A DNA stretch of 64,000 nt from Aegilops tauschii subsp. strangulata. Lineage: Eukaryota; Streptophyta; Magnoliopsida; Poales; Poaceae. Where the stretch lies: NCBI RefSeq assembly GCF_002575655.3, contig NC_053039.3, positions 370,923,633 through 370,987,632 of the forward strand. Reading direction: 5' to 3'. Shown here one piece after another: positions 45,884 to 55,650 of this stretch. A model generated the notes under the pieces. That model made no database searches. It had not been told where the DNA came from and worked only from the letters and a program-made list of their open reading frames with translations. Numbering within the stretch: position 1 is the stretch's first letter; every line of letters begins with the position of its first letter. The translations under genes and the position numbers were made by a program.

Positions 45884-46730
45884 CGTAGTCAAGTGGAGTG
45901 GTGCAGAAGAAGATGATGATGCAGCACCCGGTTTACTTCGTCAGCTCCCTCTTGCAGGGGGCTAGGTCAAGATACTCCGGTGTGCAGAAATTGCTCTTCG
46001 GCCTCCTTATGGCCTCGAGGAAGCTGCGTCATTACTTCCAAGCCGACGAGATCACTATCGTCACCCGCCTCCAGTTGCAACGTATACTACACAACCTAGA
46101 CGCAACCGGAAGGATTGTGGAGTGGGCTTTGGAGTTATCAAGCTTTGAGTTGAAGTTTGAAAGTACTTCAACCATCCAGAGCAGAGTCCTGGCGGAGTTC
46201 ATTGCAGAATGGACCTCAACGCCTGATGAAGAGATCCAGGAGACCACTCTCCCCGGCAAGGAAACAGCTCGCGACAGCATTATGTACTTTGATGGGGCTT
46301 TCTCACTGCAAGGCGCCGGTGCCGGTGTGCTGCTTGTCGCACCCACCAGAGAGCACCTCAAGTATGTGATCCAGATGCACTTTCCCAGGGAGATGTCCAC
46401 GAACAACACTTCTGAGTACGAGGGGCTGCTTGCCGGTCTCAGGATCGCGGCAGACCTCGGGGTGAAGAAGCTCATCGTCAGGGGTGATTCGCAGCTTGTC
46501 GTCAGACAAGTCAACAAATATTACCAGAGTCCGTTGATGGAGGCCTACGTAGATGAGGTGAGGAAGCTGGAGGAGCGCTTTGACGGTATACAAGCGGAGC
46601 ACGTTCCCTATGCGGAGAACGACATCGCCGATTACCTGTCAAAGCGCGCTGCATTCAAGCTACCTGTGGAACCAGGTACCTTTTTGCTTCGATTAACTCA
46701 ACCATCCATCGAACCTCAACGGAGCAGAAC
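45884..46730 (+). pseudogene. Tat RT connection and RNase H
   Basis: The frame continues from 38607: SSGVVQKKMMMQHPVYF, SRYSGVQKLLFGLLMASRK, then the archaeal-type RNase H with IMYFDGAFSLQGAGAGVL, TSEYEGLLAGLRIAADLG, VRGDSQLVVRQVN and PYAENDIADYLSKRA. The Asp-Glu-Asp-Asp catalytic set appears present. Having this extra RNase H after the first connection fits the Tat lineage, which has two. A frameshift at about 46700-46730 separates it from integrase. Confidence 0.88.
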
Positions 46731-48164
46731 AAGCGGAGGAAATCAGGCCCCGGCAAGTACTTTCCCGCTGAGCCCCCAGGGGTCGCCGGCAAGGGTGTTG
46801 CCGTGGATGCTGAGCCTGCCGAGGAGCGACCGACTCCGGCAGGCTGTCAAGCCTTGGCCGGAGAGACAGCCGCTCCCATGGCAGAAGAAATGCCTTTGGT
46901 CCTTGCCGTCGAGCACCAGGCTCCGGCATGGGCACAGCATACCGTCAGATTCCTCCAAACAGGGGAGCTTCCTGAGGAGCAGGAAGAAGCGGAGAAGGTA
47001 GCCCGTCGGTCTGCTATGTATCAGTTCGTCGATGACGTCCTGTACAGGAGGAGACCGAACGGTGCGAAATTGAAGTGCATTCCCCGGGAGGAAGGACTGG
47101 AACTGTTGGCGGAGATACACGGAGGCATATGTGGCTCCCACATAGGGTCGAGGGCCCTTGCCGGCAAGGCGTTCCGGCAGGGTTTCTTCTGGCCCACTGC
47201 CCTCCAGGATGCAACGGCACTAGTAACCAGGTGTGAAGCGCGTCAGTTCCATTCAAAGAAGCTTCATCAACCAGCTCAAGCCCTTCAGACAATTCCTCTC
47301 TCCTGGTCATTTTCGGTCTGGGGGCTCGACATACTCGGCCCCTTCCCCCGTGCTGTCGGGGGCTTTGAGTACTTGTACATTGCAATCGACAAGTTCACAA
47401 AGTGGCCGGAGGTGGAGGCAGTGAGGAAGGTGATAGCACAGTCAGTCGTCAAGTTCTTCAAGGGACTAGTCTGCCGTTTTGGTGTGCCAAACAGAGTCAT
47501 CACCGATAACGGCACGCAGTTCACAAGCCACACCTTCATACAATACACCCAAGACCTCGGCAGCAAGGTCTGTTTCGCCTTCGTGGCACACCCACGGAGC
47601 AACAGCCTGGTGGAGAGGGCAAATACTGAAGTGTTGCGAGGCCGGAGGACAAAGACTTTTGACAGGCTGCACAAGAGCGGAAGGCGCTGGATTGATGAGT
47701 TGCCGGCGGTTCTTTGGTCGATCAGGACGGCGCCAAATCGAGCCACCGGCCAGACACCATTTGCGCTGGTCTATGGGGCAGAAGCAGTTCTCCCCACGGA
47801 ACTCATATACGGGTCACCTCGAGTGCTTGCTTACGACGAGCTTGAGCAAGAGAAATTGCGGCAAGATGACGCAACGCTCCTTGAGGAAGATCATCTTCGG
47901 GCGGCGGTGGGAGCAGCATGCTACCAGCAAGCTTTGCGCCGCTACCATAGCCACAAGGTTCGTGCCCGAAGCTTTGAGGAAGGCGGCCTTGTTCTTCGGC
48001 GCGTTCAGTCAGCCAAGAATTCCAACAAGTTGACGCCGAAGTGGGAAGGCCCTTATCGGGTAATACGAGTCACCAAGCCCGGTGCAGTCCGCCTGGAGAC
48101 CGAAGATGCTGTCCCTATGAGCAACTCCTGGAACATCGAGCATCTTCGCAAATTTTACCCATAA
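46731..48164 (+). pseudogene. Tat integrase
   Basis: This open frame ends WNIEHLRKFYP at 48164. The N-terminal zinc domain (EIHGGICGSHIGSRALAG then VTRCEARQFHSKK) should be HHCC, but the last Cys appears as Arg in CEARQ. The core has Asp at 47328-47330 (WGLDILGP), Asp at 47505-47507 (ITDNGTQF) and Glu at 47613-47615 (LVERAN), a DD35E arrangement. The C-terminal part has PKWEGPYRVIRVTKPGAV and no chromodomain. The catalytic triad is intact, so loss of function comes from the zinc domain and the upstream frameshift. Confidence 0.92.
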
Positions 48165-49333
48165 GGCGCGGCTTGCCGGGCCTCCCGGCAAGCCACCTTT
48201 TGTAGAAGCCTCACCGACAAGGCATGTAACCCTCTGTGCAAAGCCAGACGCAGACCCTAAGCATAAATAAATGAAGCGCTGGCGCCTAAGTTATAGCATG
48301 CATGCTAGGTTTGAGTCTACTCCTCGGTTAGGGTTGATAGTGCTTAGCGGCGACTAACCCCTAGCCTAGAGCTCGAGTATGCGTCTTTCTGTCCTCTTTG
48401 GTTCGCTGGGCACGTGGACACTCCTACTGGGCCGCTTGGGAAAAAGAGAACGGACCGGCGCCCCGGCCCCGGCAAGCCAAGACTGCCGGGGGCTGAAGAC
48501 ACAAGGATCCAACCACGACAGGCCAAGGTTGTCGGGGGCTGCGGATTCAGATAAGCCTTTCATCCCCTGTTATGCCTTTCCGTATAGAACTGGGACGTGT
48601 GAAACCGCGTTTATATTCTTAAACCACCGTGCTCCCCTTTTCTTGTACCCAAGAGCTATCCCCCTGGGTCGGAACTTGGTCGTAGTCGCGGTGGCAAGAA
48701 GGTAAACGAGGAGCCTAACTCTACTTCGCCCCTACCTCCGCCAAGAGCGCGAGAATGGTCGATCGAAGTGGGGGAACGGCAAGGCCTGTTGCTGGGCGAC
48801 AATGTTTATCTTAGAAATAACAAGGACTCGTTCCTTGGCATGGGCCTCGCTCACGCACAAAAAAAACCGGCAAGCACCCTTTTCCATTAAAAACGTCCCA
48901 TACAGGTACAATTCGTACAGAATAAAAAACATGAACAAGGGGATTACAAGTTTTAAATCTAACAAGTGCCCGCAGGCTTACAAACTAAAAAGAGATAAGG
49001 TGCCCGTAACCCATTTCTTGTCCCTCTCCTCAGAAGGTGGAACAAGGCAGCAGGAGGGCAAAAGGGGTGCCTAGACGAGGTGCGAGGAGTAGAAGGCACC
49101 AAGAGAACGTCTTGGCGCCGGGAAAGGATCTGGAAGATGAGGCAGCGGGCCACCAATACGCGACGAAGGCGCCGGTGCCTGCGTACTCCGACTTGATGGC
49201 CGCCACCCGCCTTCTTCGCCTTCTTTGACTCTCCTACGCCAGCCGCCCAAGGAGACGACGGGGAGCACCCCGATGGAGAGCTTGGCGAGGATGGCCCTCG
49301 GCAGGGCGCGTGGCCGAGGGAGGGGCGGCGCGG
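48165..49333 (+). other. Tat 3' region without a sense gene
   Basis: This 1.2 kb after the integrase stop carries CCGGCAAG-type motifs like those in the solo LTR, and short frames on both strands that I do not support. It ends at the antisense ORF. The Tat 3' LTR is not reached before S3. Confidence 0.6.
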
Positions 49334-49486
49334 TCAGTCGGAGTCGGCATCCTGCCGCTCGAATCCCTCATCGCCGTTGTCGCTGTCCTCCTCGTCACTC
49401 CCGCTTGAGGAGGAATCTTCATCGTCGGAGGAGCTCTCCACGCAGCACTTCAGGCGAGTGCCAAGATCTCCGAATACCTTGACGGA
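49334..49486 (-). pseudogene. Antisense ORF of the Tat element, C-terminal part
   Basis: The minus strand encodes SSVKVFGDLGTRLKCCVE followed by an acidic Ser/Asp/Glu tail and a stop at 49334. The S3 insertion at 49487 removes everything upstream. Tat-lineage elements such as Grande carry an antisense gene in this position, which supports the call. The tail is strongly acidic, as in some transcription-related proteins, but I cannot infer function. Confidence 0.55.
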
Positions 49487-50890
49487 TGATACATCTTCGT
49501 CGTATCTACTTTTCCAAACACTTTTGCCCTTGTTTTGGACTCTAACTTGCATGATTTGAATGGAACTAACACGAGCTGACGCTGTTTTCAGCAGACTTTC
49601 CATGGTGTTATTTATATGCAGAAACAGAAGTTCTCGGAATGACCTGAAACTCCACGGAACATCTTTTCGGAAAATATTAAAAATACTGGAAGAAAAATCC
49701 ACGTCAGGGGGCCCACACCCTATCCACGAGGGTGGGGGCGCGCCTGCCCCCCTGGGCGCGCCCCCTACCTCGTGGGCCCCCTGACGCTCCACCGACCTCA
49801 ACTCCAACTCCATATATTCACTTTCGGGGAGAAAAAAATCAAAGAGAAGGATTCATTGCGTTTTACGACATGGAGCTGCCGCCAAGCCCTAAAACCTCTT
49901 GGGAGGGCTGATCTGGAGTCCGTTCGGGGCTCCGGAGAGGGGGATTCGTCGCCGTCGTCATCATCAACTGTCCTCCATCACCAATTTCATGATGCTCACC
50001 GCCGTGCGTGAGTAATTCCATCGTAGGCCTGCTGGACGATGATGGGTTGGATGAGATCTATCATGTAATCGAGTAAGTTTTGTTAGGGTTTGATCCCTAG
50101 TATCCACTATGTTCTGAGATTGATGTGGCTATGACTTTGCTATGCTTAATGCTTGTCACTAGGGCCCGAGTGCCATGATTTCAGATTTTAACCTATTATG
50201 TTTTCATGAATATATGTGAGTTCTTGATCCTATCTTGCAAGTCTATAGTCACCTACTATGTGTTATGACCCGGCAACCCCGAAGTGACAATAATCGGGAG
50301 CACTCCCGGTGATGACCGTAGTTTGAGGAGTTCATGTATTCACTATGTGGTAATGCTTTGTTTCGGTACTCTATTAAAAGGAGGCCTTAATATCCCTTAG
50401 TTTCCATTAGGACCCTGCTGCCACGGGAGGGTAGGACAAAAGATGTCATGCAAGTTCTTTTCCATAAGCACGTATGACTATATTCACAATACATGCCTAC
50501 ATTACATTGATGAATTGGAGCTAGTTCTGTGTCACCCTATGTTATGATTGTTACATGATGAACCGCATCCGGCATAATTCTCCATCATCGATCCAATGCC
50601 TACGAGCTTTTCACATATTGTTCTTCGCTTATTTACTTTTCCGTTGCTACTGTTACAATCACTACAAAACCCAAAAATATTACTTTTGCTATTGTTACCG
50701 TTACTTCCATATTTTTTTGCTACTAAACACTTAGCTGCAGATACTAAGTTATCCAGGTGTGGTTGAATTGACAACTCAACTGCGAATACTTGAGAATATT
50801 CTTTTGCTCCCCTTGTGTCGAATCAATAAATTTGGGTTGAATACTCTACCCTCGAAAACTGTTGCGATCCCCTATACTTGTGGGTTATCA
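49487..50890 (+). mobile_element. S3 5' LTR (1404 bp) with promoter and hairpin
   Basis: It starts TGATACATCTTCGTCG and ends CTTGTGGGTTATCA. A long inverted repeat at 49703-49785 has perfect outer arms GTCAGGGGGCCCAC / GTGGGCCCCCTGAC and inner GGCGCGCC arms. The TATA motif CCATATATTCAC follows at about 49810-49821. Confidence 0.95.
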
Positions 50891-50901
50891 AGACTATTTT
50901 C

Positions 50902-50919
50902 TAGCGCCGTTGCCGGGGA
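50902..50919 (+). promoter_or_regulatory. S3 primer-binding site
   Basis: TAGCGCCGTTGCCGGGGA lies 11 bp after the 5' LTR, as in S1. Confidence 0.85.
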
Positions 50920-50968
50920 GCATAGCTCTATTCTTTGAGTCACTTGGGATTTATATCTGCTGGTCACT

Positions 50969-53777
50969 ATGAGAAACTTGAAAGACGAGAAAACAAAAAT
51001 CTATCCCTCAACTACGAGGGGAGGTAAGGAACTGCCATCTAGCTCTGCACTTGATTCACCTTCTATTTTGAGTAAGCTTGCGACACCTAAACCTGCTTCT
51101 GCTATTCGTTCTGATATGTTGCATGTTATTGATGATGCCACTTCTGCTATGCATGATACTTATGATGAAACTACTTCTATGCTTGATACTACTGTGCCAC
51201 TTGGTGAATTTCTTGATGAACAACTTGCTAGGGTTAGAGAGAATGAAATTATTGAAACTGATAATATTGATGAAAGTGATGATGAAGACTCTCCCCCTAA
51301 TAAATATGAACCGCCTGTTATTCCTGAGGGTTATTTTTAGAAAAAGAAGTTGCTTTAGCTATTTTAGCTTGAAAAGATAGATACGAGCTCAAGAGGTTAT
51401 TAGCTAAATGGAAGCAGCAATCTCTTAATGCTAGAATGAAACCTGACCCTGCTTTTGCTACTTCACCTATCTGTGTTACTGATAAGGATTATAAATTCTC
51501 TGTTGGTCCTGATATAATTAATTCGGTTGAATCTGATCCTCTTCATGGCTATGAATCTGAAACTGTTGTGGCACATCTTACTAAATTAAATGATATAGCC
51601 ACCCTGTTCACTAATGATGAGAAATCTCACTACCTTTATATCCTTAAAATATTTCCGTTCTCATTAAAGGGTGATGCTAAGATATGGTTTAATTCTCTTG
51701 ATCCTGGTTGTGTGCGTAGTCCCTAGGATATGATTTATTACTTCTCTACTAAATATTTCCCTGCTCATAAGAAACAAGCTACTTTAAGGGAAATATATAA
51801 TTTTGTGCAAATTGAAGAAGAGAGTCTCCCACAAGCTTGGGGGAGGCTGCTCCAATTACTTAATGCTTTGCCTGATCATCCTCTTAAGAAAAATGAAATA
51901 CTTGATATCTTTTATAATGGACTAACCGATGCTTCCAGAGATTACCTGGATAGTTGTGCTGGTTCTGTTTTCAGGGAAAGAACACCGGATGAAGCTGAAA
52001 TTCTATTGAATAATATGTTGACAAATGAAAATAATTGGACACTTCCTGAGCCTATTCCTAAACCAACTTCAAAGAAGAGAGGTGTTCTATTTCTTAGTCC
52101 TGAAGATATGCAAGAGGCAAAGAAATCTATGAAACAAAAGGTATTAAAGCTGAAGATGTTAAGAATTTACCTCCTATTGAAGAAATACATGGTCTTAATC
52201 TACCGCCTGTTGAAGAAACATATGATCTTAATCCATTACCTATTGAAGAAACTCATGGTCTTGATAACCCAACACAGGTAGTAAAGGTAAATTCTCTTTA
52301 TAGATTTGATGAAGGTGATATTCCTCACTATAAGTTTGCTAGGCAATGTTTGGATGAGTTTGATAATTTTATGGTTAAGCAAGAAGACTTTAATGCTTAT
52401 TTTGGTAGGCGGTTAAAACAAAATGCTTATATGATTGAACACTTGGGTGATTATATGGCTAATGTTAAAGGTGAACTTAAACTTATTAGTAAACATGCTT
52501 CTATGGTTACCACTCAAGTAGAACAAGTACTTAAAGCTCAAAATGATTTGCTCAATGAAATGAATAGTAAGAAAAACGATTATGCTGTTAGAGTGGCTAC
52601 TAGAACTGGTAAGATGACTCAGGAACCTTTGTATCCTGAAGGCCACCCTAAGAGAATTCAGCAAGACTCTCAGAGAAATAATATTGATGCACCTAGTCCT
52701 TCTAAAAAGAAGAAAAAGAAAAATGATAGGACTTTGCATGCTTCTAGTGAGCCTATTGCTGAACCACCTGAGAATCCAAATGATATCTCTATTTCTGATG
52801 CTGAAACACAATCTGGTAATGAACATGAGCCTAATGAAAATGCTAATGATGATGTTCATGATGATGCTCTACCTAGTATTGATAATGATGTAGAAATTGA
52901 ACCTGCTGTTGATCTTGATAACCCACAATCAAAGAATCAAAGTTATGATAAGAGAGACTTTGTTGCTAGGAAACATGGTAAAGAAAGAGAACCATGGGTT
53001 CAGAAACCCATGCCTTTTCCTCCCAAAAAATCCAAGAAAAAGGATGATGAGGATTTTGAGCGCTTTGCTGAAATGATTAGACCTATCTTTTTGCGTATGC
53101 GATTAACTGATATGCTCAAAATGAATCCTTATGCTAAGTATATGAAAGATATTGTTACTAATAAAAGAAAGATACCGGAAGCTGCAATTTCCACCATGCT
53201 TGCTAATTATACTTTTAAGGGTGGAATACCAAAGAAACTTGGAGATCCAGGAGTACCCACTATACCATGCTCCATTAAAAGAAACTATGTAAAAACTGCT
53301 TTATGTGATCTTCGAGCCGGTGTTAGTGTTATGCCTCTCTCTTTATATCGTAGACTTGATTTGAATAAGTTGACACCTACAGAAATATCTTTGCAAATGG
53401 CTGATAAATCAACTGCTATACCTGTGGGTATTTGTGAGGATGTGCCTGTTGTAGTTGCAAACGTTACTATTTTAACGGACTTTGTTATTCTTGATATTCC
53501 CGAGGACGATAGTATATCTATTATTCTTGGAAGACCCTTTTTGAATACTGCAGGGGCTGTTATTGATTGCAACAAAGGCAATGTCACTTTTCATGTTAAT
53601 GGTAATGAGCATACGGTACACTTTCCGAGGAAACAACCTCAAGTTCATAGTATCAACTCTATTGGAAAAATTCCATCGATTATATTTGGAGGTTTTGAAT
53701 TTCCTCTTCCTACTGTCAAGAAGAAATATGATATTCTTATTATAGGGGATGTGCATATCCACGTTGAGGTAACATAG
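50969..53777 (+). pseudogene. S3 gag-protease, broken
   Basis: It begins MRNLKDEKTKIYPSTTRGG. The first frame ends at a TAG (51338-51340) followed by a degenerate 95 bp. The gag core resumes at 51436 and has a TAG at 51724-51726, where S1 has CAG (SPQDMIYYF). A 1 bp loss near 52135 shifts the frame, and a long frame runs to 53777. The protease motif reads CDLRAGVSVMP: Gly of the DLGA motif is Arg, so it should be inactive. The second motif IILGRPFLNTAG is intact. A Lys-rich linker (PSKKKKKKNDRT) precedes the protease, and three PIEE-type repeats lie at 52167-52270. Confidence 0.85.
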
Positions 53778-54558
53778 TGTTATTCGAAATTTCTCCGGTT
53801 CCATGTTATTCGTAATGAGTTTGTTAACAAGACTTGATCAACCTTGTTAGTAGATTCCTTTCGATGAGCATGAGATGGATGAAACTAGAAGGCACAACCT
53901 TCTGTACCCTCTTTCTACTTTCTGTTACTTAGTTGAAATAAAGTAAAAATAGTATTTTTTCTCTCTGTTTTCTGATTTATCCGTGCAATATAAAAATACC
54001 CCGAAAATAAAGTTCTCCAAATGCCCTGAAAATGGAATATGATTTTTTCTGGAATATTTGAGAATATCTGGCACTAAGAACACAGCAGGAGGGGCAAGCA
54101 CCTGGCCACGAGGGTGGAGGGCGCGCCCTACCCCCTGGGCGCGCCCCCTGCCTCGTGGGCCCACGGGCTCCCCTCCACTTATTCCTGCACCCACACACTT
54201 CTTCTTCCTCCCAAAAAAACGCCATCCAGCTCAAGCACGAGTTCTATCTCATTTTGCTGCGATTTTCGATCTCCTTGCTCAAAGCACCTCTCACAAAACT
54301 GCTTGGGGGGATTGTTCCTTGGTATGTGACTCCTCCATTGGTCCAATTAGTTTTTGTTCTAGTGCTCTATTCATTGCAAATTTGTGCTGCCTAGGTGACC
54401 ATGTTCTTGAGCTTGCATGTCAAATTTATATGGTTCCAGGTAGTTCTAATGCATGATACAGGCTCTAGGCATTTGTAGGAGTAGTTTCTATCAATTTTGT
54501 TGAGCTTGGTTCACTTTTATTTGAAGTTACTAAAAATTTCAGAAATTTTCAGAAAATA
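53778..54558 (+). promoter_or_regulatory. LTR-like leader upstream of the S3 accessory ORF
   Basis: AAAGTTCTCCAAATGCCCTG (54009-54028) matches the LTR motif AGAAGTTCTCGGAATGACCTG (49627-49647). It is followed by an A/T-rich stretch, then by CACGAGGGTGGAGGGCGCGC and GGGCGCGCCCCCTGCCTCGT (54106-54157), nearly the LTR hairpin. A CT-rich run and a leader without ATG selection lead to the ORF at 54559. It could be an internal promoter or leader copied from an LTR. Confidence 0.5.
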
Positions 54559-55650
54559 ATGAAGAGATTTTTGAGGGGCTCATCGAGCCGAAGCTCGAAG
54601 GAAAAGCAAAGTGAAGAAGCACAGAGGCCCAAATATAATTTGCCTCGCACCGCGGAGGTTCGGCCGTGTGAATGGCCTTCCGATGATTTCTTGAGAGAAG
54701 CCGGGATTTATGATGATTTCTATTCATTGGCTGAGAATGCAGGCCTCACCGACTTTCTCCGCGATCAACGCAACCAGTATCTCTTACTCACCAATACTTT
54801 TGTGCAAAACTTCTACTATTATCCTAAGGAAACACCTCCTTCAGTAGAGTTTCATTTATATGATGTTCTTAAGAAGATGCCACTAGATGAATTTTGCAAG
54901 GTTTGCAAAATACCTTTTGAGGGTAGTTTAGATGAACCACATCGTAAAGATGTGGACGGGTTTACTGACACTATTACTGTGGGGGAAACCAGGAAGGTTT
55001 CCGATGCAAGAATCACTAGCATACATTTTCCTGTTTTACGCTACTTTGCCATATTTGCTAGTCGTTGCTTAATTGGTCACGGAAACTGTGGAAACCTTAG
55101 TGTTCCTGATATTATCATCTTGTTCCATGGTTTATTCCACGATAACACTGTTAGTATGGGCGGAATTATTGCTAAACGGTTAAGTTTAAACCGTACAAAG
55201 GGCCCCATCTTTGGAGGTATTTATGCTGCACGCCCTGCTGCACATTATAACATACCTATTAGGCACAATGAAAAAGAAGAAAAAATGCTGCCCAATGCTT
55301 ATTTAGACTATAAGAGTATGGTAGTGCATGACTTTATTGTTAAGAATAGGGAAGGGGCTCTTAAATACAAATTATTCTTTGATAAACATCACCCTGAGAC
55401 TATTACCTTGCCTGCTCCCTCCTTGTTTAATTTATCGACAGGTCCGTATCACGTTCCGTGGGCGGCCATTCACGCCTACCGGAATCCTACACCAACCACG
55501 GAGCCGGAACCACAATTTGAGCCTCCACGACAGTCTAACTACCAGTGGGATCCGGAGATGATTTCCAACCAGTGGCAGTCAGAGTGCTCTTCATCTCAGT
55601 ACGACCCCGGCTACAACTACGGATATCAGCCAGGCCACCCGTGGCAATAA
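54559..55650 (+). CDS. S3 accessory protein, Athila ORF1-like (363 aa), intact
   Basis: An uninterrupted frame starts MKRFLRGSSSRSSKEKQ and ends GYQPGHPWQ. It differs from the S1 protein by scattered substitutions and small indels only. Shared blocks include PKYNLPRTAEVRPCEWPS, AENAGLTDFLRDQRNQY, EFCKVCKIPFEGSLDEPH and RKVSDARITSIHFPVLRY. The domain pattern is as in S1: a basic Ser-rich start, a plant-TE globular region, and a Pro/Gln/Tyr-rich tail. It is the only long intact ORF in S3, although gag-protease is broken. The start is chosen at the first ATG shared by both copies. Function unknown. Confidence 0.78.
   Translation: MKRFLRGSSSRSSKEKQSEEAQRPKYNLPRTAEVRPCEWPSDDFLREAGIYDDFYSLAENAGLTDFLRDQRNQYLLLTNTFVQNFYYYPKETPPSVEFHLYDVLKKMPLDEFCKVCKIPFEGSLDEPHRKDVDGFTDTITVGETRKVSDARITSIHFPVLRYFAIFASRCLIGHGNCGNLSVPDIIILFHGLFHDNTVSMGGIIAKRLSLNRTKGPIFGGIYAARPAAHYNIPIRHNEKEEKMLPNAYLDYKSMVVHDFIVKNREGALKYKLFFDKHHPETITLPAPSLFNLSTGPYHVPWAAIHAYRNPTPTTEPEPQFEPPRQSNYQWDPEMISNQWQSECSSSQYDPGYNYGYQPGHPWQ

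Larger units (their letters stand above)
24931..49486 (+). mobile_element. Tat-lineage Gypsy element, interrupted by S1 and M1
   Basis: The order gag, protease, RT, RNase H, integrase, then a long 3' region with an antisense ORF, is that of the Tat/RIRE2/Grande lineage. There is no chromodomain. The 5' LTR and primer site are absent: the element starts abruptly in gag sequence beside E2 at about 24931. The 3' LTR is not seen because S3 is inserted at 49487. Removing S1 and M1 restores continuous frames across both sites. All domains are recognisable but carry stop codons, frameshifts and lost zinc ligands, so the element is dead. Confidence 0.88.
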
